Shown: piece after piece, positions 16,214-23,609 of the stretch
Numbering within the stretch: the stretch's first letter is position 1
Layout of the letters: every line of letters begins with the position of its first letter
Assembly (NCBI RefSeq): GCF_000165125.1
Contig: NZ_AEIU01000014.1
Coordinates: 1 to 49,779, forward strand
Length of the DNA stretch: 49,779 nt
Direction of reading: 5' to 3'
From: Vibrio caribbeanicus ATCC BAA-2122
GTDB taxonomy: Bacteria; Pseudomonadota; Gammaproteobacteria; Enterobacterales; Vibrionaceae
Notes under the pieces: generated by a model
The model's input: the letters and a program-made list of their open reading frames with translations, nothing else
Database searches by the model: none
What the model was told of the DNA's origin: nothing
Made by a program: the position numbers and the translations under genes

Positions 16214-17161
16214 ATGAAACGTAGATTTTGGGGCATACTTACCACCAAGGCTAAGCCTTTTTCCAATTGGTGGCAGGAATTTCGCGCAGAGGTGGCTGTA
16301 ATTCCAATGGATGATCCTCTTGACCCTATCGTCTCTGTCGATGATAGGGTGCTTACCGTAAGAACCGGTTATCACAATCGGCGCAATGCCATTCTCGTTC
16401 CACTTATGTTAGTGTTTACTTTTATGGCAACCTATTTTTCCTATGACTCATGGCCAAACTTCCTATCTCTGACTGAGGACGCTAATGAGACCCTGATGCG
16501 TATTCAAGAATATCGAAAAACCGGATACGATCCTATCTATAATATTGATAAGATGGAAGCTTATAATGAAGCATTGCTCAATGAAGACAGAAAAGTAACG
16601 TTTCTTACTTATATGGAAGCACAATCTGTCAGAGGACGCTTAGATCGGTTCCTAGAAGGCGTGTTTTTACTAGGTTTAACATGGATGATCACTGTGGTTA
16701 TGTGGCTGCTTTTCCTTCTCAAACCCAGAGATGCCGAAGTGTATTTTGACCGCCAACGGCAAATTGTGTATAGCTGGCGCCATGGCCGGGTGGGCGCGGC
16801 TCATTTTGATAAAATGGGCTTAGTTGAAAACCAAGTCGGTATTAACCTTGTGTTACAGTTTGAAAACAAAAAACAAAAGGGCTATCGCCCGATGGCGATT
16901 ATTGGAATTGATACTGGTAAGCTGACCTTTCACACCGAAGCTGATACTACCTATCCATTAGCGCAAATCCTTGCTTTTATGGATCATGGCAAAAGCGCAG
17001 TGATCACCGGCTCTTCCTTTAAGCGTAAACCCGCTAAGTTTTTTTGGCGCGTCGATCGTAAACCAGATAGCTTTGAGCAACGTGTCAACGCTGCCCTAGA
17101 GGCCGAAGGAGATTTTGTTCATCAGTACCAAACCCGCTGGGTAAAAGGGCACGCTTTATAA
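16214..17161 (+). CDS. Probable immunity protein for the VasX-like effector
   Basis: A 315-residue inner-membrane protein with two hydrophobic helices (about 59-76, AILVPLMLVFTFMATYFS, and 147-169, LEGVFLLGLTWMITVVMWLL) enclosing a charged loop of about 70 residues, and a cytoplasmic-looking C-terminal domain (VYFDRQRQIVYSWRHGRVG) that resembles DUF6708-type proteins of type VI loci. It starts 9 bp after the effector stop. A membrane-embedded partner directly behind a pore-forming effector is the pattern of VasX/TsiV2. Assignment as immunity rests on position and topology. A truncated second copy of its 5' end follows at 17176. Confidence 0.75.
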   Translation: MKRRFWGILTTKAKPFSNWWQEFRAEVAVIPMDDPLDPIVSVDDRVLTVRTGYHNRRNAILVPLMLVFTFMATYFSYDSWPNFLSLTEDANETLMRIQEYRKTGYDPIYNIDKMEAYNEALLNEDRKVTFLTYMEAQSVRGRLDRFLEGVFLLGLTWMITVVMWLLFLLKPRDAEVYFDRQRQIVYSWRHGRVGAAHFDKMGLVENQVGINLVLQFENKKQKGYRPMAIIGIDTGKLTFHTEADTTYPLAQILAFMDHGKSAVITGSSFKRKPAKFFWRVDRKPDSFEQRVNAALEAEGDFVHQYQTRWVKGHAL

Positions 17162-17175
17162 AAGCAAGTACATAA

Positions 17176-17235
17176 ATGAAACGCAGATTTTGGGGCATGT
17201 TTGCCACCAAGGCTATATACCGAGAAGAAATTTAA
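17176..17235 (+). pseudogene. Remnant of a second immunity gene copy (5' end only)
   Basis: ATG AAA CGC AGA TTT TGG ... encodes MKRRFWGMFATKA, 10 of 13 residues identical to the start of the immunity protein at 16214 (MKRRFWGILTTKA), and 35 of 39 bases match. The homology then stops and the frame ends at a TAA after six unrelated codons. Another frame continues to KLRVQGHK and a stop at 17275. This looks like the scar of a deleted paralogous immunity gene or of a recombination end point. The 260 bp after it are AT-rich and without genes. Confidence 0.75.
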
Positions 17236-17494
17236 TCAGCACCATTAATAAACTGCGGGTTCAAGGCCATAAGTAACTTATTTGAACTTCTTTTTTGTTT
17301 AATTTTTTCGATATGAATAGAGAGTATAAAGAGCGGAATTTTATCTATTAAATTTAATATTTTGAATTTTAGAATTAAAATTAAAATATGTGATATAAAT
17401 CATTCATTTAAATAATTAATTAATGTCTGAGTTATTGATTGGTTTTATCGATGCTGATAGCCTCTTTTCGCTTTGAAATTCTACGGAAAATATA

Positions 17495-18193
17495 ATGAAA
17501 AACATAAGGTTATTTGCTGCTATTTTGAGTCTTGCAGTACTAAGTGGTTGTGCGTCAAGAATTGTTGAAATGCCTGACAATTATTGGGAAAAAGAGTCTG
17601 TTGAAACTGTTGTCGTTGCATTTGTTAAACCACCTCAAATGAGTGCTTCACGCTACGGAGCGCAAGGCTTACTTGATGTGGTGATCAATGAAGCAATTAC
17701 TGACTCCGTTGAAAACCATATAGAAACGTTAAATTATGAGAAGCTCGAGGGTCATCAGCCGCGTATCGCTGAAATATTAAAAGCAAAAGGTGCGAAAGAT
17801 GTCATTATACTCAACAAATACTTTGATGTTAGTGATGCGAATGAACTTCCAGAAGCAGACCAAAAAGACGGTCACTTTAATTATGACCTCTCTAAACTTA
17901 GAGAAAAGCATAGCGCCTCTCATATGCTCGTCATTCAAGTAAGAAATGCTGGAACTGTCCGCAACTATTATGGCTTTATCCCACTCGGAGACCCGCGTGG
18001 TTATGTGGATGGGGAGGTAACGTTAGTTCGACTGAGTGACAATAAAATTCAAATGAGAAACCTTGTTCTTGTTGAAATTGAAATACCAGATGATGTTGAC
18101 TGGGACGACGAGGAGAACGGCTACCCAGCGATTACTAAAGTCGTGCATAGTGCTCTTGATGAGGCTGGGCATCAGGTCGGAGACTTGCTCTAA
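17495..18193 (+). CDS. Outer-membrane-type lipoprotein of unknown function
   Basis: A 232-residue protein with a textbook lipoprotein signal: MKNIRLFAAILSLAVLSGC, lipobox LSGC, lipidated C19 followed by ASR, which favours the outer membrane. The mature part is acidic (VDWDDEENG near the C-terminus) and contains IVEMPDNYWEKESVETVVVA. I recognise no defined family. It sits at the end of the type VI effector island but 260 bp beyond the immunity remnant, so it is not clearly part of it. A strong terminator follows directly. Confidence 0.75.
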   Translation: MKNIRLFAAILSLAVLSGCASRIVEMPDNYWEKESVETVVVAFVKPPQMSASRYGAQGLLDVVINEAITDSVENHIETLNYEKLEGHQPRIAEILKAKGAKDVIILNKYFDVSDANELPEADQKDGHFNYDLSKLREKHSASHMLVIQVRNAGTVRNYYGFIPLGDPRGYVDGEVTLVRLSDNKIQMRNLVLVEIEIPDDVDWDDEENGYPAITKVVHSALDEAGHQVGDLL

Positions 18194-18200
18194 TTGTATG

Positions 18201-18230
18201 AAAGAGCCACTGCCGTGGCTCTTTTCGTTT
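18201..18230. terminator. Bidirectional intrinsic terminator
   Basis: A perfect 10-bp stem (AAAGAGCCAC/GTGGCTCTTT) with loop TGCC and a following TTCGTTTTT, between the plus-strand lipoprotein gene and the minus-strand cupin gene. Confidence 0.88.
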
Positions 18231-18240
18231 TTAGAGAAAC

Positions 18241-18657
18241 TTAGTGTTTGAGTTTGGTGACAGTGCCATCTTTTTCGCTGATATAAAAGACAACGATCTT
18301 GGCGGGTTGAGAACCATTATTAACGCCATAGTGATATTGGTTAACCATTTCGATGAGGTTGTTGTGCTCAGTACCTGCTTCAAGTTGCAGCACTTTTTGT
18401 CTGTCTTCACTGTAAACCCTCAATTTGCCCTCCAATAATATCCCTGCATTAATAACGGGATGAAGATGTACAGGTAAACGCTCTCCGGGTGCGATCGTGA
18501 TTTCTTTGATAGTGACTTGAGGGTGTTGTAGGTTGATCGATGGTAGTTCTGTGCCATTCCAAGATTGAGTAGACTTGACTAGATCTTTTGAGGAAGCGGC
18601 ATAAACACCAGAGCTGATAATAAGCGATGTAATACATGGAGTTATCATTTTTTTCAT
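18241..18657 (-). CDS. Secreted cupin-domain protein
   Basis: A 138-residue protein with a Sec signal peptide (MKKMITPCITSLIISSGVYA) and one cupin barrel. Metal-binding pattern: LPVHLHPVINAGILLEGKLRV (motif 1, HxH) and an NQYHYGVNNGS segment (motif 2). It would be periplasmic and bind a metal ion and perhaps a small ligand; the reaction, if any, is unknown. Single gene, convergent with the lipoprotein gene and sharing its terminator. Confidence 0.8.
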   Translation of the reverse strand: MKKMITPCITSLIISSGVYAASSKDLVKSTQSWNGTELPSINLQHPQVTIKEITIAPGERLPVHLHPVINAGILLEGKLRVYSEDRQKVLQLEAGTEHNNLIEMVNQYHYGVNNGSQPAKIVVFYISEKDGTVTKLKH

Positions 18658-19223
18658 ATCGGACTCATTATTTTTAGTTATTATTGTTGTTATAGTGACA
18701 GTGAGTTGCTCTATTGCCTTCTCGAAAATATCACACCCTCTTGTTATTTGATAGTTCTAACACTATGGCATTTAGATAAACTAAACGTCATTTTACTGGT
18801 TCTGACAGAAAGCCTGCGCCAATAACTGACCCATTGATTATTTTTTCCAAAATATCCCTCGATTTAGCTCGCACTTTCTTATCGGTTAACAAGGTTATTA
18901 TTTTGTTAATCTATAAATACGCCACCTTGATGTAAGAAGTAGCTCTAATTAACTGAGAATGATGAATGTATGTTTGCTGCATTGAAGCCGATATTTCGTA
19001 TCCATTCTTTGTGGTTCGGCAGATATCACTTCGCAGAGTGTTAAATCAAAAAAATGCATGCCGAAAAACTTTTCTGAGATTAGGCAGTTCTGCAACTCTA
19101 CTACTGGTTTTATTTGGGCTAAATCAAATTGTCTTTGACACATTTATTTTGCTCAAAGGAGGTAAGTTAGGTCGCGTAACACTTGGTTTTTAATTAAAAC
19201 AACGACAACGTTTGAGGCATTGA
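18658..19223. other. Gene-poor intergenic region
   Basis: 566 bp holding the promoters of the cupin gene and of the gene at 19224. A frame at 18966-19193 has one hydrophobic stretch but no ribosome site and no known relatives, so it is not called. A perfect AAAGGAGGT sequence near 19155 has no start codon at a useful distance; it may be the trace of a decayed gene. Confidence 0.4.
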
Positions 19224-20945
19224 ATGAATAAATACGGCTTTTTTTCCACGTCTTTGACCCTGTTCTTTTGTCAATTTTGTCTAGCGGCGAGCCCTTGGTC
19301 TACAGAAAATTCACCACTAAAGATACAAGATGAAATGGTGAGGACTCAGTTTGCGATTGCAATGGACAAAACGCCTAGTGCGCCAAAACTTGAAAGTTAT
19401 GGCATGTTAAAAGATGGGCGTTTTCAACATCCGACACAAGCGCCATCTTCACACAGTAGCCATCCTTTTAAGGGGCAGTTGGACTATTGGGATCAAGAGA
19501 GCTACGCAAAGAATATTAAGGTCGAAGCTTATTATCCTATTCAGGTTGAGCCATTTCATACATGGCAAAATATTGTTGATTTTGATGAGCGTCGCTACTT
19601 ATATCAATATGTTCGCCGTGACTTAAAGATTTTTGATATCACCAACCCAAAAGAGGTGAAGCTGCTATTGACCAAAGGGCACACGTGGGGACCTGAAGGA
19701 GCAGGGGGTGAAGTCAGTCCATTTCGAGAAGGAGAAATGATGGGTGCGGCTTCGGTTGCGTGGAGCGAGAAGCGCCAAGCCTATATTATGGTTCAAGCCT
19801 ATGAAGTACGCCGTTTTGGGTTATTGGGTGACAAATATCGTCAACCTGACAAAGTGAAGGCAATAAGAAACAGCCCGCACCTGAAAGGTTTTAAGGTGTA
19901 TGAAATGAAAGGCCCACTGCCGAAAGACTGGCAACTTATTGCTGAGCGAACCACGGATATTGAACATCCTGATGCGCCAATAGGAAAGCAGCAAGGGTCG
20001 GGCGTACGTGATATTCCAGCGTATTATGGCGACGGAACCATGTATGTGGCTGCGGCACCAGATAAAAAACACGCATTAACTGAATATCCCAATGATCTTT
20101 ACAGTGCAGGTTATCAAGCTTGGGATATGAGTGATCCAGCCAATCCAACTCTTCTCGATACATTATCGGTTGATGGTCAGATTGTTGGCAATCCCCAACA
20201 CGAAAAAGCCTATATCAGTAATCCTCGTTCGGGCAATAAAACCTCTTGGATGGGAGCGAGAATGCCACTTTTTCTTCCAGAAAAGGAGGCGCAGTTTGGC
20301 TATGCTGCAATGGGTGGCTTGGGCTTTTATGTCGTGGATATCAGCGATCCAAAAAACATGAGAATCATCAGTCACCTAGAGTTTCCTCCTAGTGTTGCAG
20401 GTACGGAAGGAGATTTTATCGATGTGTCGCAAGTAGCAGAAACTGGGCTTGTTTATTACAGTGGCTATCCGTTAAATGAGGATTGTTACGAGCCGTATAA
20501 AGATATTTATATTATTGATGTTTCACAGCCGAAAACGCCAAAAATTCAGGGTGTTATGCCAAGGCCAATGCCTCCCAAGGAAGCAAAGTTTAGTGATTTT
20601 TGTCAGCGCAGGGGTAGCTTTGGCCCCAAAAGAACGGGTGCATACCATCAACCGGGTCAATCCCGAGCAGGGATTTTACCGTATAATTTTTATAACGCTG
20701 GTCTACAGGTCTTTGATGTCTCAAACCCTAATAAGCCTAAAGTAAGTGCTTATTTTGTTCCACCTTTTGCGCCAGAAAAAGTCGCAGATTATGCGATGGG
20801 TAATTTGTCTCATTCCGTGTATGTTGAATATGATAGAAATCTTTTTTGGCTATTTACTAACCATGGCTTCTATGTCTTATCAAGTCCTACGTTAGGTAAA
20901 CCTAATTTAAACGCACCAGTGCAGGCATGGCCACCAAAGGTTTAA
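19224..20945 (+). CDS. Secreted LVIVD-repeat (beta-propeller) protein
   Basis: A 573-residue protein with a Sec signal peptide (about residues 1-22, ending CLAAS). It contains several LVIVD-type blades, each with a core like LKIFDITNPKEVK, YQAWDMSDPANPTLL, FYVVDISDPKNMRII, IYIIDVSQPKTPKI and LQVFDVSNPNKPKV. Such repeats form beta-propellers on secreted or cell-surface proteins of unknown function. It is preceded by a gene-free stretch and followed by a LysE-family gene; no operon partner is evident. Confidence 0.85.
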   Translation: MNKYGFFSTSLTLFFCQFCLAASPWSTENSPLKIQDEMVRTQFAIAMDKTPSAPKLESYGMLKDGRFQHPTQAPSSHSSHPFKGQLDYWDQESYAKNIKVEAYYPIQVEPFHTWQNIVDFDERRYLYQYVRRDLKIFDITNPKEVKLLLTKGHTWGPEGAGGEVSPFREGEMMGAASVAWSEKRQAYIMVQAYEVRRFGLLGDKYRQPDKVKAIRNSPHLKGFKVYEMKGPLPKDWQLIAERTTDIEHPDAPIGKQQGSGVRDIPAYYGDGTMYVAAAPDKKHALTEYPNDLYSAGYQAWDMSDPANPTLLDTLSVDGQIVGNPQHEKAYISNPRSGNKTSWMGARMPLFLPEKEAQFGYAAMGGLGFYVVDISDPKNMRIISHLEFPPSVAGTEGDFIDVSQVAETGLVYYSGYPLNEDCYEPYKDIYIIDVSQPKTPKIQGVMPRPMPPKEAKFSDFCQRRGSFGPKRTGAYHQPGQSRAGILPYNFYNAGLQVFDVSNPNKPKVSAYFVPPFAPEKVADYAMGNLSHSVYVEYDRNLFWLFTNHGFYVLSSPTLGKPNLNAPVQAWPPKV

Positions 20946-21090
20946 AATTGATAGGCTCAGGCCTGAGTTTATTTGGGTATAGGTATAAATCGTCATTTGT
21001 GTTACGTTTTTGGTAACTCAGAGTACAAAGCTCGTGTACACTGAGTTGCTGTATTTTATAAAATAATTATCAATGGCTTAGGGAGTTGTA

Positions 21091-21702
21091 ATGAGTATTG
21101 AGAGCTATTTAGCATTATTTTTAGCCATGGTGACGATTGGCGTTATTCCTGGCCCCGCTGTTTTTGCGGTTACATCAGCATCGTTAGTCAGTGGTGCGAA
21201 ACGGGGTATCTTAATGTCTATCGGGCTGACACTTTCCGATTACGTTTTCATTATTTTGGCTATTTCAGGTTTAAGTGTGGTCGCTGAGTTAATGGGTGAG
21301 GCATTCGTGATCTTGAAGTATCTCTGCGCGTTATATCTGCTATGGATGGGGGTGATGTTGTTTCGTAGTCAAGGTGGGCTTGAGGAAGAAAATTTAAACC
21401 GAACCAACCATAAGTCAGCGATATTGACGGGTTTTCTAATTTCTTTTAGTAACCCTAAAGCGATAATTTTTTATGTGGCACTTTTTCCGGCATTCGTTGA
21501 CGTGAACGCGGTATCCTTCTCAGAGGTGTTAGGGATCATGTTATGTGCGACTTTGGCTTTTACCCCAATTAATCTAGCGTACACATTTTTGGGTGCGAGA
21601 GCGAAAAAATTCGCCACCACTTCAGAGCGTTTATCTTGGTTACGTAAAATTGCAGGCTCAGTAATGGCAGGTACAGGTGTAACTATCGCGCTGCGCTCAT
21701 AA
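21091..21702 (+). CDS. LysE/RhtB family amino-acid exporter
   Basis: A 203-residue inner-membrane protein with about six helices and the LysE-family signature near the N-terminus (VIPGPAVFAVTSASLVSGAKRG) and the mid-protein GFLISFSNPKAIIFYVALFP block. Family members export amino acids such as lysine, homoserine, threonine or leucine, or related compounds, using the proton gradient; the substrate here cannot be read. Ribosome site GGGAG precedes the ATG. It ends at a terminator shared with the convergent SDR gene. Confidence 0.93.
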   Translation: MSIESYLALFLAMVTIGVIPGPAVFAVTSASLVSGAKRGILMSIGLTLSDYVFIILAISGLSVVAELMGEAFVILKYLCALYLLWMGVMLFRSQGGLEEENLNRTNHKSAILTGFLISFSNPKAIIFYVALFPAFVDVNAVSFSEVLGIMLCATLAFTPINLAYTFLGARAKKFATTSERLSWLRKIAGSVMAGTGVTIALRS

Positions 21703-21741
21703 TCAATATTACTCAGTGTGAAAAATTAGCTAAATTTCATA

Positions 21742-21770
21742 AAAGAAGCCCGATTTATCGGGCTTCTTTA
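21742..21770. terminator. Bidirectional intrinsic terminator
   Basis: A perfect 12-bp stem (AAAGAAGCCCGA/TCGGGCTTCTTT) with loop TTTA between the LysE gene (plus) and the SDR gene (minus). Confidence 0.9.
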
Positions 21771-21778
21771 TATTACGA

Positions 21779-22489
21779 TTACTTGAGGTTATCCATTACT
21801 TTGCATCGAATTGGGAAGACCGACATAGCAGCACCTGGTGATAGACTTCGGGCAAAATCTACGGCTTTGACCAAATCATCTGTATCGATTTTTAACGTAT
21901 TATCTATTCTGCCATCGTTAGTCATATCTGTATTAACTACACTGGGGCAAAGGCAGCAAACCGTGATATTGTGCTCCAGCATTTCGCTATAAAGCGATTG
22001 ACTATAGCTTACTAAGGCTGATTTAGTGGCAGAGTAAGCCGCAATTTTTGCCACAGGCGCTAAACCAGCAGTTGAGCCTAGGTTAAATATCTCCCCGTAA
22101 CCTTGTTGCTGCATTTTTTTGCATACTTTATTACAAACGAGCATGGTTGAAAGTAAGTTCACATTAATGAGTTCGAAAAGATGTTGAGTGGTCAGTTCGA
22201 CGTGTCCAGCCATTAACACGCCAGCACTATTGACCAGGACTTCGATTGAGTCTTGTTCCTCTAGTATTTTGTCTAGTTTTACTTCTACTGTTTCAGGTTG
22301 AGTAAAATCAACTGAATGTGTCTCTACGCAAGTATCGGGGAAATCTCGTTTTAATTCTTGTTCCAGCGTGTCCAAATGAGCTTGGTGTTTTGCAATAAGA
22401 ATTAACGAATACCCCTGCTTTGCGAAATAGTTCGAGAGTGCTCGGCCTATTCCTCGACTTGCGCCTGTAATAAGTGCTGTTTTAACCAC
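21779..22489 (-). CDS. Short-chain dehydrogenase/reductase (classical SDR)
   Basis: A Rossmann-fold NAD(P)-dependent oxidoreductase. Visible: TGASRGIG cofactor loop, NSAG, the catalytic S in LGSTAG, and YSATK (Y and K of the YxxxK motif). The frame is open to a GTG at 22552, but that has no ribosome site; the GTG at 22489 has AAAGGA about 10 bases upstream and places the first strand (VKTALITG) at the normal distance from the N-terminus, giving 237 residues. Substrate unknown. Stands alone, divergent from the cysteine dioxygenase gene. Confidence 0.9.
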   Translation of the reverse strand: MVKTALITGASRGIGRALSNYFAKQGYSLILIAKHQAHLDTLEQELKRDFPDTCVETHSVDFTQPETVEVKLDKILEEQDSIEVLVNSAGVLMAGHVELTTQHLFELINVNLLSTMLVCNKVCKKMQQQGYGEIFNLGSTAGLAPVAKIAAYSATKSALVSYSQSLYSEMLEHNITVCCLCPSVVNTDMTNDGRIDNTLKIDTDDLVKAVDFARSLSPGAAMSVFPIRCKVMDNLK

Positions 22490-22707
22490 GCGGACGTTTC
22501 CTTTTTTCTTTAATTTACCGTATTTCAACGTGTTATCTAACTGATTTTTCACAGGTCTAATTAGTTTTTTAAATGTTATTTTTGTGTAATCTTTATGATA
22601 TTTTAGTGTTAATTTGTTAGGGTTTGGTGTTAGTCTTAGTCTTGAGAAACGGCTAAAATCATTCTAACAGTTAAGCTTATGAATCACACAAAAAGAGGAG
22701 AATAAAC

Positions 22708-23301
22708 TTGCAACGTATCGATATTCAACCGGAGCAAGCTCCTGTCTTAGCAGCCCTTGTCGACAGTGATTATCAATTAAATTATCACCAGTTCCTTGAT
22801 CAGCTCAGTTTAGCGAATAAACCGCTGTCACTAGCTTCGATTCGTTTTATTTTAGACAGTGTGTCTTTGGATGAGGAAGAAATAAAAAAGCTCGCCTCTT
22901 TTGACAAAGAAACCTACTGTCGCAAGCGTCTTTTCCGTAATGAGCACTGCGAGGTTTTGGTACTCAGCTGGCTTAATGGACAAAGAAGCAAAATTCACGA
23001 TCATCTAAATACCAGCTGTGGTGTGAAAGTTCTTCACGGAGAAGCAACGGAAACCTTATTCGAGACAGCGGCTAACGGTCAAATCTATGCATCTCAATCG
23101 ACTCACTATCCTCAAGGAAGCATCACCGTCAGTAAAGATAACGATATTCATCAAATCTCCAATTTGCAGGCTGAGGATGAGCCGTTAATCACACTCCATA
23201 TATATTCACCACCACTCAACCAGTTTCATTTGTACCAGCTTGAAAAAGGTCAACCCGAATTACTTAATCCGAATGAAGACTGCTGGTTTTACCAAATTTA
23301 A
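22708..23301 (+). CDS. Cysteine dioxygenase family protein with Cys-Tyr cofactor residues
   Basis: A 197-residue cupin-fold, iron-dependent thiol dioxygenase that would oxidise L-cysteine to cysteine sulfinate. Iron ligands H97 and H99 (KIHDH) and H148 (DIHQIS); R72 (YCRKR) matches the carboxylate-binding arginine of mammalian CDO. C104 sits five residues after the second histidine and Y166 is in HIYSPP, matching the Cys93-Tyr157 crosslink pair of the mammalian enzyme; many bacterial CDOs have Gly at the Cys site. The start is TTG, preceded by AGAGGAG, so expression may be moderate. No pathway partner is adjacent. Confidence 0.88.
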   Translation: MQRIDIQPEQAPVLAALVDSDYQLNYHQFLDQLSLANKPLSLASIRFILDSVSLDEEEIKKLASFDKETYCRKRLFRNEHCEVLVLSWLNGQRSKIHDHLNTSCGVKVLHGEATETLFETAANGQIYASQSTHYPQGSITVSKDNDIHQISNLQAEDEPLITLHIYSPPLNQFHLYQLEKGQPELLNPNEDCWFYQI

Positions 23302-23349
23302 TCCTATGAATTGAAAACAAAAGGGGACATTTGGCCCAAGGCTGAGTAA

Positions 23350-23397
23350 AATTATCATTATGGTAGAGGCTTTGAAATTGGAGCCATAATGATAATT
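23350..23397. repeat. Perfect 14-bp inverted repeat spanning a ribosome site and start codon
   Basis: AATTATCATTATGG (23350-23363) is the exact reverse complement of CCATAATGATAATT (23384-23397), with a 20-base loop. GGAG (23380-23383) is at the loop edge and the ATG of a 41-codon frame (23389) is in the right arm. Each arm contains ATAATGATAAT, which resembles two of the three hexamers of a Fur box. It could be a translational hairpin or a pair of protein-binding sites. Confidence 0.75.
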
Positions 23398-23514
23398 ATT
23401 GACCGTTTGGTGAAGCTGGCAGTCATTTGTGCAATATTCTTTACGATTTATGATGTTATTGAGTTTGGTCAAATAACTTGGGTGACACGTTTGATGAGCT
23501 TTTTGGGTCTCTGA
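23389..23514 (+). CDS. Putative 41-residue membrane protein
   Basis: A small frame encoding MIIIDRLVKLAVICAIFFTI followed by YDVIEFGQ and a second mildly hydrophobic end (LMSFLGL). One transmembrane helix is likely at residues 6-24. GGAG lies 5 bases before the ATG, and a terminator (23562) closes the unit. It is between the cysteine dioxygenase gene and the convergent oxidase operon. No family is recognised. The start codon is inside a 14-bp inverted repeat. Coding status is plausible but unproven. Confidence 0.45.
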   Translation: MIIIDRLVKLAVICAIFFTIYDVIEFGQITWVTRLMSFLGL

Positions 23515-23561
23515 ATTATTTATATTGACCGCATTTAGGCATACCAATAAGCTGATTTATA

Positions 23562-23597
23562 AAAGTACAGCGCTACCTTGGAGCTGTGCTTTTTTCT
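23562..23597. terminator. Intrinsic terminator
   Basis: AAAGTACAGC (23562-23571) pairs with GCTGTGCTTT (23583-23592; one G-T), followed by T residues on the plus strand and with an A-run on the other side, so it can serve both the plus-strand genes and the convergent cytochrome operon. Confidence 0.75.
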
Positions 23598-23609
23598 TAG
23601 TGCGATGGC

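Noticed and set aside
18966-19193. 75-codon plus-strand frame with a hydrophobic stretch
   Set aside because: No proper ribosome site, odd composition, no recognisable relatives; an antisense frame overlaps the same bases.
23260-23547. 95-codon minus-strand frame opposite the CDO 3' end
   Set aside because: It is antisense to the CDO gene end and to the better-supported small ORF at 23389.
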